Source: JARDZI01 sp041639705 (lineage in GTDB: Bacteria > Bacillota > Clostridia > Clostridiales > Caloramatoraceae). From it: a DNA stretch of 15,649 nucleotides. The notes under the pieces were generated by a model. It was not told the DNA's origin. It saw nothing but the letters and a program-made list of their open reading frames with translations, and did not search any database. Positions 7,956 through 14,580 of this stretch are shown piece by piece; within the stretch, counting starts at the first letter, position 1; each line of letters opens with the position of its first letter. The stretch covers positions 1 through 15,649 of the forward strand of contig JBEQBT010000053.1 in assembly GCA_041639705.1 (NCBI GenBank). The letters run 5' to 3'. The position numbers and the translations under genes are program-made.

Positions 7956-8046
7956 ACTCCACCTTCTACAAGGTGGAGTTTCCACTTTTTGCTTCAGGTG
8001 GGGTAGAGTCCACAACTGAAGTCTCGATGTTCAGCTTTAGCTGAAC
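7956..8046. other. Array of three hairpins between DUF4364 and the spore protein gene
   Basis: Three neat stems follow each other. Stem 1: ACTCCACCTT (7956-7965) with AAGGTGGAGT (7970-7979), perfect. Stem 2: CTTCAG (7992-7997) with CTGAAG (8016-8021), enclosing GTGG/CCAC (7998-8001 and 8010-8013). Stem 3: GTTCAGCT (8029-8036) with AGCTGAAC (8039-8046), loop TT. Stems in a row are expected for the ends of IS200/IS605-type elements or for a small structured RNA. Stem 1 may also act as terminator-like structure in either direction, though no good T run follows it. Confidence 0.5.
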
Positions 8047-8058
8047 GAGTTTACTACT
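7966..8058 (-). mobile_element. Possible C-terminal remnant of a TnpB-like gene (IS200/IS605 family)
   Basis: On the minus strand the three-hairpin stretch can be read as an open frame of 30 codons containing KLVQLKLNIETSVVDSTPPE followed by AKSGNSTL and a TAG at 7966-7968. Polar, Ser/Thr/Glu-rich tails of this kind, with hairpins overlapping and following the stop, resemble the ends of IS200/IS605 TnpB genes, whose 3' ends overlap structured RNA. No zinc-finger CxxC motifs or catalytic residues remain, and a TGA lies immediately upstream in frame. This is a pattern judgement from memory of such tails, not a proven match. Confidence 0.3.
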
Positions 8059-8091
8059 TCATTATATCAGTAATAAATAAAAGTGCGCAAC

Positions 8092-8116
8092 AAAAAACCC
8101 CTTTCGGGGTTTTTTT
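8092..8116 (-). terminator. Terminator of the spore protein gene
   Basis: CCCC (8098-8101) and GGGG (8106-8109) around TTTC, flanked by A and T runs that extend the stem and give a T tract in both directions. The stop codon of the spore protein (8115-8117) overlaps it. Confidence 0.85.
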
Positions 8117-8357
8117 AAATTTTGTCAGGCATATTTCCCTGAGCAATTTGTTTCTCTGCCATTGCTATCATTCTTTTCACCATGGAGCCGCCAACCTTGC
8201 CACAATCCCTAGAAGCTACACCGCCCCAATAATCCTCTGAACCTTGATAAACTGGTATTCCCAGTTCACCAGCTATTTCATATTTCATATTATCCAGCAT
8301 AGAATGTGCCTCTGGAACGAGCTGTGTCCTTCCGGAACCATTTTGTCCTGCTGCCAT
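8115..8357 (-). CDS. Alpha/beta-type small acid-soluble spore protein
   Basis: This 80-residue protein coats and protects DNA in the dormant spore and is degraded at germination to supply amino acids. The family patterns are clear: LVPEAHSMLDNMKYEIAGEL, with the GPR protease site at the conserved Glu-Ile of YEIAGELG, then YWGGVASRDCGKVGGSMVKR, and the tail MIAMAEKQIA. The length is slightly above the usual 60-75. AAAGGAGG precedes the ATG by 7 bp. A CATAATA sequence (8405-8411, minus strand) resembles a sigma-G -10 box, but no matching -35 was found at 17-18 bp. One oddity is a cysteine in SRDCGKVGG where family members usually have Asn or a similar residue; these proteins are often cysteine-free. 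It implies a spore-forming host. Confidence 0.95.
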   Translation of the reverse strand: MAAGQNGSGRTQLVPEAHSMLDNMKYEIAGELGIPVYQGSEDYWGGVASRDCGKVGGSMVKRMIAMAEKQIAQGNMPDKI

Positions 8358-8697
8358 ATTAATTCCTCCTTTTATGTATAATTTTTTGATTAGGAAAGTT
8401 TACTTATTATGTATACTAATAATTTGCACACAGGAGAGATAAATATACCAGTGATATTATGGTAAAGAGCTTTTATGTGGGAATATAAAAATAAACAGTA
8501 AACTTATAATTGTAAGAGAAATATTTACTTGAAATAGTATTTTTTACTAAATACTGTATAGTACTTTTGCGTTTTGGTATTATTTTTCTAGACCAGTTTG
8601 CACAAAAACTTTTACAGTCTCATCTTAAGTGAAGAATCACTCTTTTTTCATTCCCGGTTTTATTTGAATTATGCAAAAGTCCCTTTTATTTATATTA
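8358..8697. other. A+T-rich intergenic region without a supported gene
   Basis: About 340 bp lie between the ends of the spore protein promoter region and metQ. It holds one small hairpin, AGTATTT (about 8538-8544) with AAATACT (about 8551-8557), and many stops in all frames. No convincing terminator for the metNIQ operon was seen near the metQ stop. I see nothing else in it. Confidence 0.5.
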
Positions 8698-9537
8698 TTA
8701 GAACACAGGAATAGAGGAACCCTTAGTAGTTTCTTCTATAAGTTTTTTAGTTTCATCAGTCTGATATACCTCTACTAACCTTTTGAGAAGCTTGCTATCC
8801 TTATCCTTAGTTCTTACAGCTATAATATTAAAGTAATTCTTAGCACTATCCTTTTTAGTATCTTCAATATATATTGAATCCTTTAATGGAGAGTATCCTG
8901 CTTCTACAGCAACACCATTGTTGATAGCAGCCACTGCTACGTCCTGAATCGATCTAGGAATTTGGGTTGCTACAAGTGCTATTATTTCTAGTTTTTTAGG
9001 ATTTTCCACTACATCCTTAACTGTAGGTGTAATGCCAGAACCATCCTTTAATTTTATTAGGCCTGCATCCTGAAGAAGTAAAAGAGCTCTTCCACTGTTT
9101 GTTGCATCATTAGGGATTGCTATTTTTGCGCCATCCTGCAGCTCATTTAAATCCTTTATTTTGCTTGAGTATATTCCCATAGGAGCTAAAACTGTATTAG
9201 CAATGGAAGTAAGGTCCAGTTTACGATCCTTTTTAAATTGCTCAAAATATGCTACTGTCTGAAAGGCGTTAGCATCTATTTCTCCATCATTTAGAGCTTG
9301 GTTTGGTCTAATATAATCACTAAAGGATATAATTTCAAGGACTATATCTTCCTTAGCTAATCTTTCTTTTATATTATCCCAAATCCTAAAATCATCACCT
9401 GTAACACCAAGCTTTATAACTTGTTTCTTATTGGAATCTGTTGAAGTTGAGGTTGTCTTGGATTGTCCACAGCCAACTAGTGCTGCAGCTGATAATACTA
9501 CTCCTAATATTAATGGGATTAATTTTTTAATTTTCAT
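8698..9537 (-). CDS. metQ: Methionine ABC transporter substrate-binding lipoprotein MetQ
   Basis: This 279-residue extracellular lipoprotein binds methionine and hands it to MetI. The signal peptide ends in lipobox LVGC with the lipidated cysteine at residue 23. The mature domain starts with the NlpA/MetQ pattern VIKLGVTGDDFRIWDNIKE and contains the family hallmarks DANAFQTVAYFEQF, IAIPNDATNSGRALLLLQDA and GLIKLKDGSGITPTVKDV. The C-terminal part with VAAINNGVAVEAGYSP and YFNIIAVR is also typical. An AGGAGGAAT ribosome binding site precedes the ATG. It is third in the minus-strand operon metN-metI-metQ, 35 bp after metI, and is controlled by the SAM-I riboswitch upstream of metN. Gene order and riboswitch support methionine as the ligand; related amino acids or dipeptides are possible in this family. 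Confidence 0.95.
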   Translation of the reverse strand: MKIKKLIPLILGVVLSAAALVGCGQSKTTSTSTDSNKKQVIKLGVTGDDFRIWDNIKERLAKEDIVLEIISFSDYIRPNQALNDGEIDANAFQTVAYFEQFKKDRKLDLTSIANTVLAPMGIYSSKIKDLNELQDGAKIAIPNDATNSGRALLLLQDAGLIKLKDGSGITPTVKDVVENPKKLEIIALVATQIPRSIQDVAVAAINNGVAVEAGYSPLKDSIYIEDTKKDSAKNYFNIIAVRTKDKDSKLLKRLVEVYQTDETKKLIEETTKGSSIPVF

Positions 9538-9572
9538 GATTATTCCTCCTAAATTTTTTATATTTTATCACC

Positions 9573-10253
9573 TTAGTGACTTAAGCTTTTTAACAAAAAT
9601 TCGCCAAAGCTTTGTATTCCATTGACTAGAATAAGAAGAATTATTATTGTCGCTATCATAATGTCTGTTTTAAAATATTGATAACCATATCTTATAGCAA
9701 AATCACCCAGGCCTCCTCCCCCAACAGTACCTGCCACAGCAGAGAAGCCTATTAAGCTGACTGTTGTAATTGTAAGAGCATATATGATGCCTGGAAGACC
9801 TTCCCTAAGCAATACTCTATGAATTATTTCAAATGGACTTGAACCCATAGCCTGTGCTGCCTCTATTACTCCCTTGTCAATATCCAGAAGTGCAGATTCG
9901 ATCTGCCTTGCAACAAAAGGGACAGAGCCAAGGACTAATGGAACTATAGCACCCTTTAGACCGATTGTCGTTCCAACTACAAACCTGGTGAAAGGTATAA
10001 TAGCCGCAAGAAGTATTACAAATGGAATTGAACGGAATATATTAATTGTTTTTCCAACAATACTGTAGATTAAATTATTTTGAAGTATATTTCCTGGCCT
10101 TGTTACTACAAGAGTTAATCCTGTCAGTATTCCAAATAAGGTTGAAATGCTTCCGGATACAAGTACCATAATAATTGTTTCTCCCAAGGCTTTAAGCATA
10201 TCAGGAAAAAGTTCAATTACATTCGGCATAAAAGTATGAAGAATTTGCTGCAT
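9573..10253 (-). CDS. metI: Methionine ABC transporter permease MetI
   Basis: This 226-residue membrane permease forms the methionine channel with MetN and MetQ. It has about five hydrophobic segments and the EAA cytoplasmic loop, starting at Glu131 with EAAQAMGSSPFEII, which docks onto the ATPase. GTVGGGGLGDFAIRYGYQYF near the C-terminus is characteristic of MetI. The start codon at 10253 is preceded by GGAGGTG. The first 41 bp overlap the end of metN in another frame, so translation of the two is probably coupled. This keeps membrane and ATPase subunits in proportion. Confidence 0.96.
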   Translation of the reverse strand: MQQILHTFMPNVIELFPDMLKALGETIIMVLVSGSISTLFGILTGLTLVVTRPGNILQNNLIYSIVGKTINIFRSIPFVILLAAIIPFTRFVVGTTIGLKGAIVPLVLGSVPFVARQIESALLDIDKGVIEAAQAMGSSPFEIIHRVLLREGLPGIIYALTITTVSLIGFSAVAGTVGGGGLGDFAIRYGYQYFKTDIMIATIIILLILVNGIQSFGEFLLKSLSH

Positions 10254-11280
10254 CTTTTATCACCTCCACGTAAATATTATTTTGCTTTAGATAATTAATT
10301 GATTGATTTATGCCTTCTATTGAACCATTAAATTTAACAATCAAATTCCCCACAGGGACCTCTTGTATAATCTCTATATTCCCAAACAAAATGCTTGCAT
10401 CAACATTATATTTCCTAGAAAGCTTGGATATAAAAGCATGGCCAACTTTCTGTCCTTCAAAGGATATCTTAGCAACCAACTCTTCCTCAGTAAGCTTGAC
10501 CACAAAGGATTCTTTATCCAAGAGTTCATAAATCTTATCATAATGAAACACTGTAGATACAAAGCCCTTTGTCATCTGTGCCTTAGGATTTGCAAAAATT
10601 TGAAGTATGTCTCCTTCTTCAACAATTTTGCCTCCATCCATTACTGCTACCCTATGGCAAATCTCTTTAACAACCTCCATTTGATGAGTAATTATAACTA
10701 TAGTAAGGCTAAGCTTATCATTTATTTCTTTTAAAAGCTTAAGTATTGATTGAGTAGTTTGAGGATCCAGTGCAGAAGTTGCCTCATCACATAAAAGCAC
10801 CTGTGGATCATTTGCTAAAGCCCTGGCTATGGCAACTCTCTGCTTTTGACCTCCACTTAATTCAGATGGATAGGCTTTAATTTTGTCACTGAGTCCAACT
10901 AAAGTTAAAAGGCTTTCTACTTTTTCTTTAATTTGTTCTTTATTAAATCCCTTTCCCTTTAGTGGATAAGCGATGTTTTCAAATACATTCCGATTTCCCA
11001 TTAAATTAAAGTGCTGAAAAATCATGCCTATTTTTTCTCTAGTTTTCCTAAGTTCTTTTGATGATAGTCTGGTTAAATCTAGTCCGTTTACAATTACTTC
11101 ACCGGAAGTAGGTGTTTCAAGCAGGTTAATGCATCTTATCAGAGTACTTTTTCCGGCTCCACTGTAGCCAATAATGCCTACAATTTTGCCAGGCTCTATA
11201 TGTAAACTAACATCTTTTACAGCTTCTATTCTGTTATCCTTAGTTACATACACTTTACTAATGTTTTTTAGATAAATCAT
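10213..11280 (-). CDS. metN: Methionine ABC transporter ATP-binding protein MetN with NIL sensor domain
   Basis: This 355-residue ATPase drives methionine uptake. Walker A GYSGAGKST is at residues 38-46, signature LSGGQ at 141-145, and Walker B LLCDEATSALD with Asp165/Glu166. The last roughly 80 residues (VKLTEEELVAKISFEGQKVG, then ILFGNIEIIQEVPVGNLIVK) form the NIL/ACT-like domain, which in this family binds methionine and inhibits transport when the cell is full. So this importer is set at two levels: RNA (SAM riboswitch) and protein. GAAGGAGG lies just before the ATG. The 3' end overlaps metI by 41 bp. Length matches the family. Confidence 0.96.
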   Translation of the reverse strand: MIYLKNISKVYVTKDNRIEAVKDVSLHIEPGKIVGIIGYSGAGKSTLIRCINLLETPTSGEVIVNGLDLTRLSSKELRKTREKIGMIFQHFNLMGNRNVFENIAYPLKGKGFNKEQIKEKVESLLTLVGLSDKIKAYPSELSGGQKQRVAIARALANDPQVLLCDEATSALDPQTTQSILKLLKEINDKLSLTIVIITHQMEVVKEICHRVAVMDGGKIVEEGDILQIFANPKAQMTKGFVSTVFHYDKIYELLDKESFVVKLTEEELVAKISFEGQKVGHAFISKLSRKYNVDASILFGNIEIIQEVPVGNLIVKFNGSIEGINQSINYLKQNNIYVEVIKDAANSSYFYAECN

Positions 11281-11304
11281 TCATTGTCCTCCTTCTACAA
11301 ATTC

Positions 11305-11343
11305 AAATAAAAAATCCTCTTCCCTCAAATGAGGAAAGAGGAT
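11305..11343 (-). terminator. Riboswitch-controlled terminator upstream of metN
   Basis: On the minus strand ATCCTCTTTCCTC (complement of 11331-11343) pairs with GAGGGAAGAGGAT (complement of 11314-11326), followed by a T tract (TTTTTTATTT). It lies between the SAM-I aptamer and the metN start, as expected for the off-state hairpin. Confidence 0.92.
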
Positions 11344-11369
11344 AAACTTAACAAAAAGCTTTTACCTCT

Positions 11370-11478
11370 CCTCATCTTTCAGACTTAAGTCTGCAGGATT
11401 TAGCACCTTGCATGCAAATGAAGCAATGCTGGTTGCTGAAACTTCATAGGGCCAGTCCCTCGGTTTCTCTAGATAAGG
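11370..11478 (-). ncRNA. SAM-I riboswitch aptamer (S-box) of metNIQ
   Basis: Read on the minus strand, the S-box core is plain: GAGGGACTGGCCCTATGA, then TTTCAGCAACCAGC, then GCAAGGTGCTAAATCC. The closing helix P1 pairs CCTTATCT (complement of 11471-11478) with AGATGAGG (complement of 11370-11377). When SAM binds, P1 is held and the terminator at 11305-11343 forms, which lowers importer expression. SAM-I RNAs in front of metNIQ are well known in Firmicutes. Confidence 0.97.
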
Positions 11479-11537
11479 ATACATATTTGTTTTTTAATTT
11501 ACGAAATTTGCTTGTCGAATTTTAGTTGTTGAAGTTT

Positions 11538-11566
11538 ATTATATAGAACCTTTTTTAATATGTCAA
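11538..11566 (-). promoter_or_regulatory. Sigma-A promoter of metNIQ
   Basis: On the minus strand, perfect TTGACA (complement of 11561-11566), a 17-bp spacer and perfect TATAAT (complement of 11538-11543). The transcript should start near 11531, about 50 bp before the aptamer. Confidence 0.88.
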
Positions 11567-11601
11567 CAAAAATTTTTATAAAAATTAATTAAAATAAATT
11601 G

Positions 11602-11630
11602 TTGACACCATCTATAAATCCTTATATAAT
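11602..11630 (+). promoter_or_regulatory. Sigma-A promoter of the amidohydrolase gene
   Basis: Perfect TTGACA (11602-11607), a 17-bp spacer and perfect TATAAT (11625-11630). It fires away from the metN promoter. The two -35 boxes are 35 bp apart, so the promoters may compete for polymerase. Confidence 0.88.
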
Positions 11631-11678
11631 TTAAAACAATTAAACTTTATTGCAATAAAGTAAAAACTAAATAAATAT

Positions 11679-11787
11679 CCTTATCAAGAGAGATTGAGGG
11701 AATGGCCCTATGATGTCTCAGCAACCAGCAAGTATCATTAACCTGCAAGGTGCTAAATCCAACAGAAGCTAATTCTGATAGATGAGG
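11679..11787 (+). ncRNA. SAM-I riboswitch aptamer (S-box) of the amidohydrolase gene
   Basis: The core reads GAGGGAATGGCCCTATGATG, then TCTCAGCAACCAGC, then TGCAAGGTGCTAAATCC. P1 pairs CCTTATC (11679-11685) with GATGAGG (11781-11787). It closely resembles the metN copy in the conserved core but differs in the P3/P4 arms, so it is not a recent inverted duplication. A terminator follows at 11831-11862. High SAM should shut the downstream gene. Confidence 0.97.
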
Positions 11788-11830
11788 GAAGGTGTTAACT
11801 GAAAATATTGCCTTAGTGGTTCTATTTTAA

Positions 11831-11862
11831 AATCTTCTTCCATCCAGGAGGAAGATTTTTTA
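11831..11862 (+). terminator. Riboswitch-controlled terminator upstream of the amidohydrolase gene
   Basis: AATCTTCTTCC (11831-11841) pairs with GGAGGAAGATT (11847-11857) with one G-U wobble, loop ATCCA, then a T run. It is the expected off-state hairpin of the SAM-I switch. Confidence 0.9.
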
Positions 11863-11911
11863 TTTTGAGAGATTTTATTAAACAAAGCTTAATCATAAAG
11901 GGGGAATAATA

Positions 11912-13126
11912 ATGAGTAATGTATTAAAAAAATTAAACGGCTTTCAACAAAGTATTGTTGATGAAATAGATAATAAAAGAGATCAATATATAAAAATAAG
12001 CCATGAGATCCATGACAGGCCTGAGATAGGAAATCAAGAATTTTTTGCAGCTAAGCTTCTTACAGGCACCTTAGCTGAGGCAGGTTTTTCCATAGAAAAA
12101 GCTGTAGCGGGCCATGAAACTTCCTTTATAGCAAGAAAGAAGTCAACAAAGCTGGAGGGACCTGTAATAGGATTCCTGGCAGAATATGATGCTTTGCCTG
12201 GATTGGGACATGCGTGTGGCCATAATATTATCGGAACCCTCAGCACAGCTGCAGCTATATCTCTTTCAGAGCTATTAGAAGAGGTTGGTGGAGAGGTAGT
12301 GGTGTTAGGCACACCGGCAGAGGAGGGAGGACAAAATGGAAGTGCTAAGGTAAGCTTTGTTAAACATAATCTGCTCGAAGGAATAGATGCGTGTCTTATT
12401 ATTCACCCGGGAAATAAAACAGGAGTAACAGTAAACTCTTTAGCAGTAGATCCTCTTGATTTTGAATATATAGGAAGACCAGCGCATGCATCAGCTGCAC
12501 CTGAAATGGGTATTAATGCTTTAGATTCAGTTATTCAACTATTTAACGGTATAAATGCTTTAAGGCAGCATGTTACCACAGATGTACGCATACATGGAAT
12601 CATCACTCATGGTGGAGATGCGCCCAACATAGTACCTGAATATGCAATGGCAAGATTTTTCATTCGTGCAGCTACAAGGAAAACCTGTAGTGAGGTTACT
12701 GAGAAAGTAAAAGCTATTGCACAGGGAGCAGCTCTTGCAACTGGGGCAAAATTGAATGTAATAGCATTCCAAAATGAAGTAGATAATCTTTTGATAAATA
12801 AAGTTTTTGATCAGGTATTTGTTGAGAGTGCAAATTTACTTGGGCTAGAAGTAGATACGGAGTTGGAAAAAGGGTTAGGCTCCACAGATGTGGGTAATAT
12901 AAGTCAGGTTGTTCCTACTATTCACCCACATATTAAAATCGGACCGAGTACTTTGGTGGGACATACAGCGGAATTCCGTACAGCAGCGGTTTCAGAGGAA
13001 GGCGATGAAGCTCTAATTCTAGGAGCAAAGGCATTAGCTATTACTGCACTGGCTTTAATTACGGATAGAGAAAAGCTTAAGGAAATAAAGGATGAATTTG
13101 AAACGCAAAGGATAGGCTCATATTAG
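11912..13126 (+). CDS. M20 family metallo-amidohydrolase (N-acyl amino acid / aminobenzoyl-glutamate hydrolase-like)
   Basis: This 404-residue cytoplasmic zinc-type hydrolase splits an amide bond, releasing an amino acid. Metal-binding and catalytic motifs are visible: GHACGHN (His100, Cys102, His104), TPAEEGGQNG with the catalytic/metal pair Glu137-Glu138, and a late histidine in VGHTAEF. The dimerisation domain starts near GRPAHASAAPEMG. The AEYDALPGLGHACGHN form is typical of the M20 branch that includes AbgB-like and YxeP-like enzymes. No signal peptide is present. GGGGGA precedes the ATG by 6 bp. Because its only promoter leads through a SAM-I riboswitch and its divergent neighbour is the methionine importer, I infer that it frees methionine, cysteine or a related compound from an N-acyl or peptide-like form. 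The actual substrate is not known. Confidence 0.9.
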   Translation: MSNVLKKLNGFQQSIVDEIDNKRDQYIKISHEIHDRPEIGNQEFFAAKLLTGTLAEAGFSIEKAVAGHETSFIARKKSTKLEGPVIGFLAEYDALPGLGHACGHNIIGTLSTAAAISLSELLEEVGGEVVVLGTPAEEGGQNGSAKVSFVKHNLLEGIDACLIIHPGNKTGVTVNSLAVDPLDFEYIGRPAHASAAPEMGINALDSVIQLFNGINALRQHVTTDVRIHGIITHGGDAPNIVPEYAMARFFIRAATRKTCSEVTEKVKAIAQGAALATGAKLNVIAFQNEVDNLLINKVFDQVFVESANLLGLEVDTELEKGLGSTDVGNISQVVPTIHPHIKIGPSTLVGHTAEFRTAAVSEEGDEALILGAKALAITALALITDREKLKEIKDEFETQRIGSY

Positions 13127-13219
13127 ACCTATGATTTTTGCCAGAAGGTTTTGAAGAACTTATTTATAGCTTTAATAGCAGAAGATAATAGTAGAAGTAA
13201 AAGGGAGTGTTTCAAACAA

Positions 13220-13259
13220 CATTTAAGTAGGATACCAAGTCTAGTATCCTACTTAAATG
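13220..13259. terminator. Perfect 16-bp inverted repeat, probable shared terminator
   Basis: CATTTAAGTAGGATAC (13220-13235) and GTATCCTACTTAAATG (13244-13259) with an 8-base loop. It lies where the plus-strand amidohydrolase and the minus-strand dehydrogenase fragment meet. The nearest T run in plus direction (TTTTTT) begins about 9 bp after the stem, so termination is less certain than for the other hairpins. The last codons and the TAG of the dehydrogenase fragment (13249-13251) are inside the right arm. Confidence 0.6.
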
Positions 13260-13890
13260 CATTAGACTGTTTTTTAGTAATTTTCCATATAACTCCTGTA
13301 CCTGGGTAATACCCTTCATGTTCACCCTCAGGAGTAGCTGCAAAATCCAATATATACATAGCTTTATCAGGTCCAAATACCACATCAATCGGCCTTTCAA
13401 AGCCGCCATCACCTGTATGAGAAGCTGCAAAACCAGATTTATTAATAGCAAAATTAGTTATTCGTCCTGTCTGTATGCTTATTCTCGATATTCTATGACC
13501 TACTCTAGGAAGTGGTTTGCCTCCTGTGGTTTCCGGAGCTTCACTGCCAAACTCAGCTATATAAGCATCTCCGTAGGGGCCAAAATCACTATTATAATTA
13601 AAATCAAATCCCATTATAGCAGCATGTGGGGCAAAAAGTGCAAATGGTTTTGGAGGAGCCATTGGATGGTTAGCAATTAAAAATTTGGGTTGAGCCTTAC
13701 CTTCAGCTTTAAATCTTGATAGTGTTACTGGAAGTCCTCCAGTGTAATCGGGCCAGCCATACCATGATCCGGGTGTAATTAGTTGGAACTCATCTGGAGA
13801 ATTATCAATAGGTCTGCTGCCTCTGACATCTGCGCCATGATTTGTACTAAATAATCTGCTAAACCTATTTGTAAAAGAACTGGAGTCAAG
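13249..13890 (-). pseudogene. C-terminal part of a PQQ-type sugar (sorbosone/glucose) dehydrogenase
   Basis: The frame is open from 13890 down to TAG at 13249-13251, about 213 residues. It reads FSTNHGADVRGSRPIDNSPDEFQ, then SWYGWPDYTGGLPVTLSR, then MGFDFNYNSDFGPYGDAYIA, and ends YYPGTGVIWKITKK before a tail. These are the late blades of the beta-propeller found in PQQ-dependent glucose/sorbosone dehydrogenases, in which the protein oxidises aldoses outside the cytoplasm. The N-terminal half, including a start, signal peptide and the early blades, is absent: upstream of FSRLF the frame meets TAA at 13891-13893 and the DNA turns into plus-strand membrane-protein sequence. An internal ATG at 13662 has no good ribosome binding site. 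I read it as a decayed remnant. I saw no internal frameshift. Confidence 0.8.
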
Positions 13891-13923
13891 TTACTTTGGG
13901 ATAAACTCTCTGAAAACGGAACA

Positions 13924-14110
13924 ATATTATTTGGCGTATTAAATGCTCAGTACATCAAAGTTGTAATAGCAATTGCAGCTTTACTTGTTATTCAACAAAT
14001 AGATTGATCTATTGTAGGACCTAAACTTATAGGAAACAGTGTATCATTAAAGCCTGTATTTATTTTGACAGCAATAATCGTTGGTGCAGGAATAGGCGGA
14101 TTAGTAGGCA
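13924..14110 (+). pseudogene. Fragment of an AI-2E family permease with an in-frame stop
   Basis: The plus frame reads ILFGVLNAQYIKVVIAIAAL, LVIQQID, then TGA (14005-14007), then SIVGPKLIGNSVSLKPVFIL and IIVGAGIGGLVGM. QQIDGxIxGPKxxGxSxxLxP is the signature late region of the AI-2E (PerM/YdbI-like) transporter family. The TGA stands exactly where the family has glycine (GGA), so one base change explains it. Only about 60 of the usual roughly 350 residues remain. The residues just before it (LWDKLSENGT) look foreign, faintly like a VOC/PhnB-type protein, but that is weak. The frame continues without a break into the next membrane protein, so a deletion joined the two. Confidence 0.72.
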
Positions 14111-14496
14111 TGGTTGGAGGACTGCCTACTATACTTAATCCTGAAGGACCACTGGGATTACCTTTTGAGATTTTAAAAAACTCTCCATTTAGTAATTTTC
14201 TCATACCAGGAATTATTTTATTCACCATAATTGGGCTTGGAAATGTTATTAGTGCTATAACAATCCTTTTTAAATCAAGATTTCAAGGATACATCAGCAG
14301 TGTTTTCAGTTGGGCTTTAGTCGTTTGGATTGTTGTTCAATGTATAATGCTTAATGCAATTAATATATTGCATATTATATTTTTTGTTATAGGAATAGTT
14401 GAAGTTGTTTTATCAACGATTATTTTATTTAACCAAAAATTATTTCCATCAAATATTGTTGTAAAATTTTATAAAAAGATAAGTAAAAATGCGTAA
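14065..14496 (+). pseudogene. Hypothetical membrane protein, N-terminus fused to the AI-2E fragment
   Basis: From about GGLPTILNPEGPLGLPFEIL the frame follows a small four-helix membrane family of unknown function, with SPFSNFLIPGIILFTIIGLG, a basic loop (KSRFQGYIS), WALVVWIVVQCIML and a last helix before NQKLFPSN. The frame ends normally at TAA 14494-14496. Its first about 15 residues come from the AI-2E fragment rather than its own first membrane segment, or the two share a similar GIGG/VGG stretch at which they joined. Only a TTG at 14065 is available as start and no ribosome binding site is visible. The gene might be expressed by reinitiation but I judge it a remnant. Confidence 0.55.
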
Positions 14497-14508
14497 TATT
14501 GTACAATA
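14497..14508. repeat. 12-bp perfect palindrome
   Basis: TATTGTACAATA directly follows the stop of the membrane protein frame. It could be an operator half-site pair or chance in A+T-rich DNA. Nothing else supports it. Confidence 0.25.
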
Positions 14509-14580
14509 GGCTAGTGTTATGATACATTTTTAATAGGAACTTGTCAGCATTAATTGCCTTGCATTATTTTTAATTAAGTT

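Noticed and set aside
10363..10734. Plus-strand frame of 123 codons over metN
   Set aside because: Antisense to the intact NIL domain and ATPase of metN; no start signals.
11679..11787. The two SAM riboswitches as one recent inverted duplication
   Set aside because: Only the conserved core agrees; the variable arms, leader tails and terminators differ.
12034..12312. Minus-strand frame of 92 codons inside the amidohydrolase gene
   Set aside because: Antisense shadow of a conserved coding region.
13318..13680. Plus-strand frame of 120 codons across the dehydrogenase fragment
   Set aside because: The minus-strand translation has clear family motifs; the plus frame is composed of unlikely residues and has no family signal.
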